From: Sphingomonadales bacterium
Lineage (GTDB): Bacteria; Pseudomonadota; Alphaproteobacteria; Sphingomonadales; Sphingomonadaceae
Length of the DNA: 63,360 nt
Direction of reading: 5' to 3'
Assembly (NCBI GenBank): GCA_013297725.1
Contig: JAAFIB010000008.1
Location: 1-63,360 of the forward strand
Shown: in pieces, positions 17,562-25,083 of the stretch
Numbering within the stretch: the first letter of the stretch is position 1
Layout of the letters: every line of letters begins with the position of its first letter
Made by a program: the position numbers and the translations under genes
The notes under the pieces: model-generated
Seen by the model: the letters and a program-made list of their open reading frames with translations, nothing else
Told to the model about the DNA's origin: nothing
The model's database searches: none

Positions 17562-18512
17562 ATGAGCGAAGAAGCTTGCAAACCGAAGCGATTCCGGTCG
17601 CCGCCATATCCGATGTTCGACATCGGAAAGGCGATCGAGCGCGCCAATGAATTGCATTCGAAAGCGAATACGCACCCCGTTGGTGTTCAGGTGCTTGCAG
17701 AAGCATGGGGTATGAAGTCGGTGGATGGCAAGGTCTGGCGAACCGCCGCCTCCCTCATACAATATGGGCTTGTGCAAGACAGTGGCACCGGCAAGACTCG
17801 GAAATTCCAGATTACTGAAAGTGCGAAGCGCATCATACTTGACGCCAATCCCGACTCAGAGAAGCGGCGTCAGGTGATCCGAAGCGCAGCGGTTTGTCCG
17901 ATGATCCATAAGGAGTTGTGGGAGAAATATAGGGCCGCCAAAGATCTGTCCGACACCGTAGTAAAGACGTATCTGACAATTGATCGTGAGGAGTCTGGAG
18001 AAGCCGCATACAGCCCATCGGCAGCTGATGAGGTGATTTCGACCTATCGGTCGACTTTGGCCTTTGCAGGACTATCTGAATCTGACGGAGTGTTCCCTGA
18101 GCAAAAGGATACAGAAATTGTCGATGCGAGGAACTCGTCGGAGCAACATCACACGAAGGTAGCTGTTGGCGACTATGTTCGATGGACATCGGAAGGAGTG
18201 ATTCAATTTGAATCGCGAAAAGTTGAGTGGGTATCAGAAGATGGTTCCCACTTACGTGCTTTCGGCAGCCCAACCGGGATACCTGTGAAACAAATCGAAC
18301 TCGTGAAGCCGCCAATGACAGACGGGGCTACCGTCCAGACCCATCGAGCAGCACCTAAAGCGCAGTTCGATGCAAACAACGGGAAACTCAATGTCACTGG
18401 CTATGTTGAAAACGGCAGGTTGAAGTTAACCGCAGATGTTGGGCTGAACGAAATTGAAGCTCTACGAGAAATGCTGGAAGGCTACAAAACAATCCTAAAA
18501 TTCTTGAGCTGA
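17562..18512 (+). CDS. Hypothetical DNA-binding-like protein in accessory islet
   Basis: A 316-residue protein of unknown function. The N-terminal 100 residues look like a winged-helix domain (PMFDIGKAIERANELHSKA, VWRTAASLIQYGLVQDSGTG, FQITESAKRIILD). A variable middle follows, then a small beta-rich segment (VGDYVRWTSEGVIQFES) that may read internal state, and a helical end (LNEIEALREMLEGYKTIL). Lower GC than the core genes suggests acquisition. A regulator or an effector of a small defence-like islet are both possible; neither is shown. Confidence 0.6.
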   Translation: MSEEACKPKRFRSPPYPMFDIGKAIERANELHSKANTHPVGVQVLAEAWGMKSVDGKVWRTAASLIQYGLVQDSGTGKTRKFQITESAKRIILDANPDSEKRRQVIRSAAVCPMIHKELWEKYRAAKDLSDTVVKTYLTIDREESGEAAYSPSAADEVISTYRSTLAFAGLSESDGVFPEQKDTEIVDARNSSEQHHTKVAVGDYVRWTSEGVIQFESRKVEWVSEDGSHLRAFGSPTGIPVKQIELVKPPMTDGATVQTHRAAPKAQFDANNGKLNVTGYVENGRLKLTADVGLNEIEALREMLEGYKTILKFLS

Positions 18513-18603
18513 CGAAAGAAACGTTGAGTTCCATATTATAGTTGGGTGCATTGATGAGAATGTTTGTAGCGATTTTGTATCTCGTCTGAGAAATCAACCT
18601 AAA

Positions 18604-18682
18604 TAACCATATAGGTAAATATATCTTGACATCGTAACGCCGATGTGGCAAATATTGTCATAACGGGAAAATGTGATTCGGG
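18604..18682. repeat. 79-bp direct repeat, copy B
   Basis: Second copy of the repeat at 16051-16129. TTGACA is kept at 18626-18631, but the left half of the palindrome has changed (CCGATGTGG instead of CCGTTATGG) while the right half (TGTCATAACGG) is intact. The 18513-18828 gap holds only this repeat, the following hairpin and the g1 ribosome-binding site. Confidence 0.75.
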
Positions 18683-18714
18683 GCCGGGGAGAAATCCTTT
18701 GGGCGGCTAGGACT

Positions 18715-18786
18715 GGGGGACACGCAATAGCATGTCCCCTTTTCTATATCTCAACGGGGGACATGCTATTGCGTGTCCCCTTTTTT
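18715..18786. terminator. Long perfect hairpin with T-run
   Basis: The 24-bp arms 18716-18739 and 18757-18780 are perfect reverse complements (GGGGACATGCTATTGCGTGT...), separated by 17 bases and followed by TTTTTT. Each arm is itself nearly palindromic. It could terminate transcription from repeat B before the GTA-like cluster, or be a dispersed repeat element. Confidence 0.7.
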
Positions 18787-18828
18787 GTGCCTGCCTCTCC
18801 TTTTCTTTTGCACGAAAGGATTTTGGAT

Positions 18829-19386
18829 ATGGCGACTGAACAAGAGGCTGGTCGAGGCAAAGTTATCCGTAATACGGTTAACGGACAGCCGCAGATTGCC
18901 AAAAGGCGCAATCGCGCGATTACCATGAGTGAAAAGCAGGCTTTTCTGGACCACCTAGCGAAATGTTGCAATGTTACGGCATCAGCGATGGCCACGGGGC
19001 GTAGCTATGACGGTTTCAGCCGCATCCGCATACGCGACCCCGAATTTGCAGCGCAATGGCAGGATGCGATAGAGGCCGGACATGCCACGATCGAGGCTTT
19101 GATGCTGGAACGCGCACATATGGCGTTACAGGCAGAACAGCCGACCGTTTCCAGCGGCAAGGAAGAAGAGGGGTCAAGCGAGGCTAGCGCACAAGGAAGC
19201 CAGTTTGCGCTGTCGATGAATGCAGATCAAATCTTGCGCCTGCTTGTCCTTCATCGCAGCACTGTGAACGGTGCGAAAAGGGGTGGTCCGTCAAAGCGTG
19301 CAGCCGCAAGTGAAGACGTTGCATGCGCTGCGATCCTTAAAAAACTGGACGTCCTAAGAAAGCGGATCGATGGCAAAAAGGCGTAA
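18829..19386 (+). CDS. GTA g1-like protein, putative small terminase
   Basis: A 185-residue protein at the g1 position. ATG 18829 (MATEQEAGRGKVIRN) follows GAAAGGA with an 8-base spacing; a longer frame to 18673 runs through the hairpin and repeat and is rejected. The N-terminal half has a helix-turn-helix look (MSEKQAFLDHLAKCCNVTAS, GFSRIRIRDPEFAAQWQDAI), fitting DNA recognition by a small terminase. It overlaps the terminase gene by 17 bp. Confidence 0.72.
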   Translation: MATEQEAGRGKVIRNTVNGQPQIAKRRNRAITMSEKQAFLDHLAKCCNVTASAMATGRSYDGFSRIRIRDPEFAAQWQDAIEAGHATIEALMLERAHMALQAEQPTVSSGKEEEGSSEASAQGSQFALSMNADQILRLLVLHRSTVNGAKRGGPSKRAAASEDVACAAILKKLDVLRKRIDGKKA

Positions 19387-20725
19387 CGCCGACTTATTTT
19401 CGCTACTGCGCGAAGTGGCGCAGTTGCCTAAACGCGAACGGCAGATACTGGTCAATTCGCTGTCGGCACCGGTGCGCCGGGCGATAGACGAACATTGGAG
19501 ACGCTGGGCGCATAATGGGCAATATCCCGACGATAGCGACTGGCGCGTGTGGTTGATTTCGGCAGGACGCGGCTTTGGAAAGACACGCGCTGGCGCAGAA
19601 TGGGTCAACGCCTTAGCGCGCGGAAACGGGAATTTGCGCATCGCTCTGGTCGGTGCAACGCAGGACGAAGTCCGGCGGATCATGATCGAGGGCGAAAGCG
19701 GCATTCTTGCGACAGCGCGCAGCGGTGAAACGCTCGACTGGCAATCCAGCAAAGGGGAACTGCGTTTCCCGAGCGGTAGCATAGCGTTGGCCTATGGTGC
19801 CGCAGCACCAGAAAGTCTGCGCGGGCCACAGCATCATTATGCGTGGTGCGATGAACTCGCCAAATGGACGAATGGTAAGCTTTGCTGGGACAACTTGCTG
19901 TTGGGAATGCGGCTGCAAAAGGATGCGAAAGTCCTAGTCACAACGACTCCGCAAACATCGGCGTTGTTGCGGTCGATAAAGGCCATGCCGGGTTGCATCA
20001 CTGTTACTGGCCCCACCCACGATAATGGCAACCTGCCCGGTGATTACGTCGCCTATATGGAATCGCTATATGGTGGGACGCGATTGGGGCGTCAGGAATT
20101 GCTCGGCGAGTTACTTGAGGATGTCGAAGATGCGCTTTGGACACGCGAGCTGATTGAAGCGTGCCGTGTCGCCCTTCGCCCTTCGACAAGCTCAGGACCT
20201 CAGGGTGATCGGTTTTTCAAAAGGATCGTCATTGGCGTCGACCCACCCGCCAGCAAAAACGGCGATGCTTGCGGGATTGTGGCGATTGGCAAAGGCGCAG
20301 ATGGCAAAGCCTATGTACTAGCCGACCACAGCGTAAAGGGCCGATCGCCAGAGGGATGGGCGCGCGCGGTTGCAGCAGCGGCCGAGGCATGGGGCGCCGA
20401 CCGCGTGATCGCAGAGGTCAATCAGGGCGGCGATATGGTCGAAAGCACATTGCGCGCGGCGGACGTGGGGATGCCGGTGAAAAAGGTTCACGCATCACGC
20501 GGCAAAGTGGCGCGGGCTGAACCAGTCGCGGCATTATATCAGTCGGGCAAAGCGTTTCATGCAGGGGCGTTTCCCGCGCTTGAGGATGAACTCTGCGGCC
20601 TGATCTCTGGCGGCGGTTATGAAGGCCCGGGCCGCTCCCCCGATCGCGCCGATGCGCTGGTCTGGGCGATGACAGAATTGATGCTGGGCAAACGCGGTGT
20701 GGAGCCGCGGGTCCGCCAGCTTTAG
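19370..20725 (+). CDS. Phage-type terminase large subunit (GTA g2)
   Basis: A 451-residue packaging motor. The ATPase domain has Walker A SAGRGFGKTRAGAEW (about 64-78) and Walker B YAWCDELAKW with Asp161 and Glu162. The nuclease domain starts at VIGVDPPAS with the metal-binding Asp291, and ends GRSPDRADALVWAM. Residues 270-280 (RPSTSSGPQGD) are encoded by a copy of a dispersed repeat inserted between the two domains. Both domains otherwise look intact. Confidence 0.93.
   Translation: MAKRRNADLFSLLREVAQLPKRERQILVNSLSAPVRRAIDEHWRRWAHNGQYPDDSDWRVWLISAGRGFGKTRAGAEWVNALARGNGNLRIALVGATQDEVRRIMIEGESGILATARSGETLDWQSSKGELRFPSGSIALAYGAAAPESLRGPQHHYAWCDELAKWTNGKLCWDNLLLGMRLQKDAKVLVTTTPQTSALLRSIKAMPGCITVTGPTHDNGNLPGDYVAYMESLYGGTRLGRQELLGELLEDVEDALWTRELIEACRVALRPSTSSGPQGDRFFKRIVIGVDPPASKNGDACGIVAIGKGADGKAYVLADHSVKGRSPEGWARAVAAAAEAWGADRVIAEVNQGGDMVESTLRAADVGMPVKKVHASRGKVARAEPVAALYQSGKAFHAGAFPALEDELCGLISGGGYEGPGRSPDRADALVWAMTELMLGKRGVEPRVRQL
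20178..20208. repeat. Dispersed repeat half-element inside terminase gene
   Basis: CCTTCGACAAGCTCAGGACC and the following CAGGGTGAT match the intergenic repeat family seen at 27791-27860. In frame it adds residues RPSTSSGPQGD to the interdomain linker of the terminase without breaking the frame. Confidence 0.75.
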
Positions 20726-20743
20726 ACTTTACAGGAGTATGTG

Positions 20744-21862
20744 ATGAAAATCTTCGGCTGGAAATCGGCCGGGCGTGCGGACGTGCGCCCGGGCAAAACG
20801 CATGTGCCACTGACGCGCCCATTTGGTGTGCGCAGCTTTGGCAGTGGCGGAATTGGCGAGTGGCCCAAATCCTATGAAGCGCAGATGCGTGAAGGGTATT
20901 TGCACAATGCGATTGCGCAGCGTGCGGTGGCATTGGTCGCAGAGGGCGTTGCGTCTGCGCCGCTGGTTGCATCTGACGATGCAGCGCTGGCGTTGGTCAC
21001 TGCGACCAGCGGCGGGCAAAGCTTGCTGGAGACGCTGGCGACGCAAGTTTTGCTGCACGGCAATGGCTATGTGCAGCTGCTGACTGCGCCCGTTGGATCA
21101 TTGTGCGAGCTCTATGCGCTGCGCCCTGAACGGGTGTCGATTGAGGCCGATATGCGCGGCTGGCCCGCCGCGTTTCGCTATAAAGCGGGCGAGGCGGTCA
21201 CGCGGCTGGGTGCGAACGAGGTGATCCACATCCGCACACATCATCCGCTCGATGACCATTATGGGTTGGGCTGTTTAGGCGCAGCATCGGGCGCGATTGC
21301 GATCCATAATGCCTCGGCACAATGGAACAAGGCGCTGCTCGATAATGCGGCGCGGCCAAGTGGCGCGTTGGTGCATGATGCGGCGGAGGCGCTGTCGGGC
21401 GACCAGTTTGACCGGTTAAAGGAGGAGCTGGCGGCGCAATTTTCTGGCCAAGCCAATGCCGGACGGCCGATGTTATTGGAAGGCGGGCTGAAATGGCAGG
21501 CGCTATCTTTGTCGCCGGCGGACATGGATTTTGCCGGATTAAAAGCAGCGGCAGCGCGCGAGATTGCGCTCGCCTTTGGCATACCGCCGATGCTGCTCGG
21601 CCTGCCCGGCGATGCGACCTATGCGAATTACCGCGAAGCGAACAAGTCGCTGTGGCGGCAATCGATCTTGCCATTGGCGACAAAGATACTGGACGCGCTG
21701 GCGGAGGGGCTACACCCCTGGTTTGCGGATTTAACGTTGAAGGTCGATGCCAATCAGGTCAGCGCACTGAGCGAGGATCGCGAACGATTATGGGCGCAAG
21801 TAAGCGCCGCGGATTTCCTTTCCCCCGAAGAGAAACGGACGATGTTGGGACTATCACTATGA
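20744..21862 (+). CDS. Phage portal protein, HK97 family (GTA g3)
   Basis: A 372-residue portal protein forming the dodecameric channel at the capsid vertex. Typical segments are QRAVALVAEGVASAPLV, LETLATQVLLHGNGYVQLL, NEVIHIRTHHPLDDHYGLG and AFGIPPMLLGLPGDATYANY. ATG 20744 follows AGGAG with 6 bases spacing; a GTG sits one codon earlier. The stop overlaps the next start (ATGA). Length is normal for GTA portals. Confidence 0.92.
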   Translation: MKIFGWKSAGRADVRPGKTHVPLTRPFGVRSFGSGGIGEWPKSYEAQMREGYLHNAIAQRAVALVAEGVASAPLVASDDAALALVTATSGGQSLLETLATQVLLHGNGYVQLLTAPVGSLCELYALRPERVSIEADMRGWPAAFRYKAGEAVTRLGANEVIHIRTHHPLDDHYGLGCLGAASGAIAIHNASAQWNKALLDNAARPSGALVHDAAEALSGDQFDRLKEELAAQFSGQANAGRPMLLEGGLKWQALSLSPADMDFAGLKAAAAREIALAFGIPPMLLGLPGDATYANYREANKSLWRQSILPLATKILDALAEGLHPWFADLTLKVDANQVSALSEDRERLWAQVSAADFLSPEEKRTMLGLSL

Positions 21863-22119
21863 CACGCGATACAGAGCTGAAAATACTATTGGAGCAAGCG
21901 TCACAGTCTGGTGCCCAGCGTGCGCTTGCGCATCTTGGGCTTTCGGATGAAAGCGCGGCTAAGGATATGGCGGATCTGCGCGAGCTGCTCTCTGCGTGGC
22001 GCGATGCGAAGAAATCGGCGCGTAAGGCGGTGATCGAATGGCTGGTGCGCGGAGTGCTGGCGCTGCTGGTGATCGGCCTCGCCCTGAAATTAGGGCTGAC
22101 AGGTTTGGTGCTGAAATGA
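21859..22119 (+). CDS. GTA g3.5-like small membrane protein (DUF6127 type)
   Basis: An 86-residue protein between portal and protease, with ATGA overlaps on both sides. The first 60 residues are helical and charged (LKILLEQASQSGAQRALAHL), and the C terminus is one hydrophobic segment (LVRGVLALLVIGLALKLGL). It matches the position and layout of the small g3.5 gene in RcGTA-like clusters. Function unknown. Confidence 0.75.
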   Translation: MTRDTELKILLEQASQSGAQRALAHLGLSDESAAKDMADLRELLSAWRDAKKSARKAVIEWLVRGVLALLVIGLALKLGLTGLVLK

Positions 22120-22475
22120 GATTTGCAGGCTATGCCGCCATTTTTGATCAGCCGGACCGGGGCGGAGATATTGTCCGTAAAGGCGCGTTCGCGCGCGCTG
22201 CAAAGGCCGGGCTGCCGCTGTTGTGGCAACATGATCGCACGCAGCGGATCGGCTTTATCGAACAACTGCACGAAGACGAACGGGGCTTGCGCGTTATTGC
22301 GCATATGGATGCCGATGCGCCGCCGGTTATGGACGGGGCGGGGCTGTCGTTCGGTTATCGCGTGCGCGGAAGCAGGCAGGGAACATATCGCGAACTGACC
22401 GATGTTGATTTGATCGAAATCAGCGTCGTCAACCACCCCATGCAACCGCTTGCGCGGGTGTTGGCGGTGGATTGA
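22116..22475 (+). CDS. HK97-type prohead protease (GTA g4)
   Basis: A 119-residue protease that cleaves the capsid scaffold region. It shows the family pattern FAGYAAIFDQPDRGGDIV, then LLWQHDRTQRIG (catalytic His), GLSFGYRV (catalytic Ser) and VDLIEISVVNHPM (third catalytic residue). It is shorter than many HK97 proteases but covers the whole catalytic core. It starts within the g3.5 stop codon and is the last overlapping gene before the foreign-looking gene at 22522. Confidence 0.88.
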   Translation: MRFAGYAAIFDQPDRGGDIVRKGAFARAAKAGLPLLWQHDRTQRIGFIEQLHEDERGLRVIAHMDADAPPVMDGAGLSFGYRVRGSRQGTYRELTDVDLIEISVVNHPMQPLARVLAVD

Positions 22476-22521
22476 CGGCAGCAGTATTATCGCTAATCGT
22501 GCTGTTTGATCGGAGAGAAGC

Positions 22522-23046
22522 ATGCGAACTATCAAAGTGTTAAGTGGGATTTTAACGGTGGTGCTGGCAACAGCAACTGCAAATGCCAAGCCAATGACCT
22601 ATGGCTGTGACACAGCAGCAGACCGCTATTCTGCCCTTGAGCAGCAAGTTGACCTGAAATCATTCACATTATCAGCGCAAATTCAGCCTAACGAATTTCG
22701 TAAAGGGCAATACGCTCCCCTTGCGCAAATCTATCTTGAAAGCGCGGATGAGAAGAACCGTTGGTCGGTGAAACTGATAGCGCCCGATCATAAAGCAAAG
22801 GCTGCGTTGGTTCTGTTATCGCGAATTGAAAATGGAAAGGAGGATGAGCCCTTTCCGATTGGCGCAGTCAAACTCGGAGAGAAAATTGCTATTTCGTTGA
22901 AGATTACGGACGGCAAAAAAATCAATTTCAAGATTGGCGACCTGGATGGAAGTCCTGAAATGGATCTGGGTGAAACGGCAAAACTGGCCGTGATCTGTTC
23001 GACGGGAGATTTCGTATTTTCCGATCTGGAGTGGTCTGAAAAATAG
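22522..23046 (+). CDS. Exported hypothetical protein inserted in the head operon
   Basis: A 174-residue protein with signal peptide (MRTIKVLSGILTVVLATATA, cleavage near ANA). The mature part is beta-rich (FTLSAQIQPNEFRKGQYAPL, KIAISLKITDGKKINFKIGD) with cysteines in YGCDTAA and AVICSTGDF. It resembles no GTA structural protein and is not expected between protease and capsid. It has its own GGAGAGAAG ribosome-binding site and an intrinsic terminator. It looks like a host-type cargo gene; function unknown. Confidence 0.7.
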   Translation: MRTIKVLSGILTVVLATATANAKPMTYGCDTAADRYSALEQQVDLKSFTLSAQIQPNEFRKGQYAPLAQIYLESADEKNRWSVKLIAPDHKAKAALVLLSRIENGKEDEPFPIGAVKLGEKIAISLKITDGKKINFKIGDLDGSPEMDLGETAKLAVICSTGDFVFSDLEWSEK

Positions 23047-23071
23047 ACCGTAACAACAATTTTCAAGTGCG

Positions 23072-23100
23072 TAAGGCCGTCCTTTTGGGCGGCCTTTTTT
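23072..23100 (+). terminator. Intrinsic terminator directly before the capsid gene
   Basis: AGGCCG (23074-23079) pairs with CGGCCT (23090-23095), followed by a run of T. The T-run ends only a few bases before the capsid ribosome-binding site GGAG (23104-23107), so upstream transcripts must read through it to express the capsid. Confidence 0.85.
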
Positions 23101-23113
23101 TATGGAGAATAAC

Positions 23114-24187
23114 ATGGATTATGAAGTGAAAGCCGACCCGTTGCAGATGGCATTTGATGCTGTTGGGAATACAGATGATACAGTCGTGCGTCCGCGTTTG
23201 TCGGGGGCAGCGGCGATTGCTGATCCGGCGCGCAATGCCTTTGTTGATGGATTTTTGCGTAAAGGCCGCGATGTTGAGCTGAAAAGTTTTGCCGGCAATG
23301 TGGCGGCGGATGGCGGCTATGCGATCCCGCGCGAAATTGACGAGGTTATTGATGCGACCTTGCGCAATATCTCCCCCATTCGCGCAGTGGCCAATGTGGT
23401 GCGCGTTGGTTCAGCTGGCTATCGCAAGCTTGTGACCACCAATGGCGTAGCGTCCGGTTGGGCATCCGAAGTTGCGGCCCGGCCAACCACCAACACGCCG
23501 GTGTTCAACGAAATCGTCCCCAGCTTTGGCGAGCTTTATGCCAATCCTGCAGCGACACAGGCGATGCTGGATGATGCACAGTTCGATGTAGAGGCTTGGT
23601 TGGCCGACGAGATTGCGACGCAGTTTGCGAAATCTGAAGGAACCGCATTTGTTAATGGTGATGGTTTTGATAAACCAAAAGGGTTCCTCACTTATGCTAC
23701 TGCATCGACCAGTGATACCACGCGTGCTTTTGGCCAGTTGCAATATGTCGCATCGGGTGCGGCAGCGGCGTTGCCTGCGACTAATCCGGAAAACAAGCTG
23801 CTCGATCTGGTGCATTCGCTGCGTGCGCCCTATCGCCAGGGTGCGGTGTGGGTGATGAATTCGGCAACGCTTGCTACTATCCGCAAGTTCAAGACAGCGG
23901 ACGGCGCGTTCATCTGGATGCCGGGCCTTGTGACCGGACAGCCCGATACGTTGCTGGGTTATCCAGTGATCGAAAGCGAGGATATGCCCGATATCGCAGC
24001 GAGCAGCCTGCCCGTTGCCTTTGGCAATTTTAAGGCGGGGTATCTGATCGCTGAACGCAGCGAGACGAACATCCTGCGCGATCCGTATTCGAACAAGCCC
24101 TATGTGAATTTCTACGCTACAAAGCGGCTTGGCGGGGCGGTGTCGAATTCTGAAGCGATCAAGTTGCTGAAGATCGCTGTAAGCTAA
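23114..24187 (+). CDS. Major capsid protein, HK97 family (GTA g5)
   Basis: A 357-residue major capsid protein. ATG 23114 follows GGAG; an in-frame ATG at 23102 is too close to the terminator. HK97-fold segments include GGYAIPREIDEVIDATLRNI, SPIRAVANVVRVGSAGYRKL, ANPAATQAMLDDAQFDVEAW, AFVNGDGFDKPKGFLTY and SEDMPDIAASSLPVAFGNF. The first 50 residues would be the scaffold (delta) domain removed by the g4 protease. It appears intact. Confidence 0.93.
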   Translation: MDYEVKADPLQMAFDAVGNTDDTVVRPRLSGAAAIADPARNAFVDGFLRKGRDVELKSFAGNVAADGGYAIPREIDEVIDATLRNISPIRAVANVVRVGSAGYRKLVTTNGVASGWASEVAARPTTNTPVFNEIVPSFGELYANPAATQAMLDDAQFDVEAWLADEIATQFAKSEGTAFVNGDGFDKPKGFLTYATASTSDTTRAFGQLQYVASGAAAALPATNPENKLLDLVHSLRAPYRQGAVWVMNSATLATIRKFKTADGAFIWMPGLVTGQPDTLLGYPVIESEDMPDIAASSLPVAFGNFKAGYLIAERSETNILRDPYSNKPYVNFYATKRLGGAVSNSEAIKLLKIAVS

Positions 24188-24210
24188 ACCTAAGCCTGAC
24201 TTTACCAACC

Positions 24211-24311
24211 ACCGTCATGCTGAACTCGTTTCAGCATCCATCTCTCCACAAAGACCGCCGGTTGCGGTTGATAGATGGACCCTGAAACAAGTTCAGGGTG
24301 ACGGGGTTTTT
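24211..24311. repeat. Intergenic inverted repeat (GTCATGCTGAAC family)
   Basis: Left arm CCGTCATGCTGAACTCGTTT (24211 on) and right arm ending CAAGTTCAGGGTGACGG near 24303 are imperfect reverse complements around a 30-40-base centre, with a following TTTTT. The same family recurs at 56261-56351 between host genes. Confidence 0.8.
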
Positions 24312-24335
24312 GATTTCCCATTCGGGAGAAAACAA

Positions 24336-24677
24336 ATGACCCCATATACCTACCAACGCGGTGAGACGATCAGCCTCGCCCTTGACGCCATCACCGGCGA
24401 TCCAGCCCAAGTCATTGCGATCAGTGCCGCGATGAAAGCTGTGCCGCCGGGGCGCAGTGAAGCGTCTGCCAGTGCATCCTTTGCCGCCAGCTTTCTGGTC
24501 ACGCCAAGGGCGGCATCGGGAGATGACCCTGCTGGATGGACTTTAACAATCCCGGCGATCGTCTCTGCCAGCCTGTCGCCCGGCGCCTATGTCGCTGACG
24601 CGCGGCTGGAGGTTGCGGGCGGGGTGATTGTCACAGACAGCGTCGCGATCCGCTTGCGCCAATCGGTGTCGGCATGA
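24336..24677 (+). CDS. Hypothetical protein between capsid and connector, possible decoration or fibre part
   Basis: A 113-residue protein starting MTPYTYQRGETISLALD after GGGAG. The pattern of beta strands (ISLALDAITGDPAQVIAIS, DPAGWTLTIPAIVSASL, GAYVADARLEVAGGVIVTDS) looks like a small Ig-like or tail-fibre accessory domain. It overlaps the next gene by ATGA, so the two are probably co-translated. It is not part of the canonical RcGTA order. Function unknown. Confidence 0.65.
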   Translation: MTPYTYQRGETISLALDAITGDPAQVIAISAAMKAVPPGRSEASASASFAASFLVTPRAASGDDPAGWTLTIPAIVSASLSPGAYVADARLEVAGGVIVTDSVAIRLRQSVSA

Positions 24678-24862
24678 TTGCGCTGCGCTGGCGTCAGCCA
24701 AGGCCCGTTGTGGTGCTGCGTTGGCGCGGCCCCGATGGAAAGATTGCAGCGGCTGCGGTGGTTTCGCCGCCTTTGCCCGTTGCGGCACTCATTGGCCCGC
24801 CGGGGGTGGTTGGGCCGCAGGGGCCAGTCGCGGAAATTATCGACGGCGGGACGTTTAATTAA
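24674..24862 (+). CDS. Small protein with collagen-like end
   Basis: A 62-residue protein: a basic start (MIALRWRQPRPVVVLRWRG) and a C-terminal IGPPGVVGPQGPVAEIIDGG with Gly-X-Y triplets like those of phage fibre trimerisation segments. Translationally coupled to the gene before. Probably part of a fibre or spike, by analogy only. Confidence 0.6.
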   Translation: MIALRWRQPRPVVVLRWRGPDGKIAAAAVVSPPLPVAALIGPPGVVGPQGPVAEIIDGGTFN

Positions 24863-24870
24863 GGAAGTTT

Positions 24871-25058
24871 GTTTCGCGCAGAGGCGCAGAGGATAGCAGA
24901 GGCCGCAGAGAGGTCTCGCCGAGCCGAAGGCTCATCCAATTCGAAAATGTGGATTTTCACATAGCGAACAATTTGAAAGCGGTTTCGCCGCAATCATCGC
25001 ATCTCTGCGGCCTCTGCTATCCTCTGCGTCTCTGCGTCTCTGCGTCTCTGCGCGAAAC
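24871..25058. repeat. Large inverted repeat with tandem TCTCTGCG units
   Basis: Left arm 24871-24912 (GTTTCGCGCAGAGGCGCAGA...) and right arm 25002-25058 (ending GCGCGAAAC) pair over about 40 bases around a 90-base centre. The right arm carries four tandem 8-mers, CCTCTGCG then three TCTCTGCG (25021-25052), while the left arm has only two equivalent units. The 24863-25083 gap contains nothing else apart from the next ribosome-binding site. Confidence 0.8.
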
Positions 25059-25083
25059 CCTTTTTACATTCAAAGGAACACAC

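Noticed and set aside
25021-25052. CRISPR array
   Set aside because: The 8-bp units are directly tandem with no spacers and lie in one arm of an inverted repeat; no cas gene is present.
24949-25083. N-terminal extension of the fibre-like protein at 25084
   Set aside because: The extension is translated from the inverted repeat with tandem 8-mers; the family-like start and site are at 25084.
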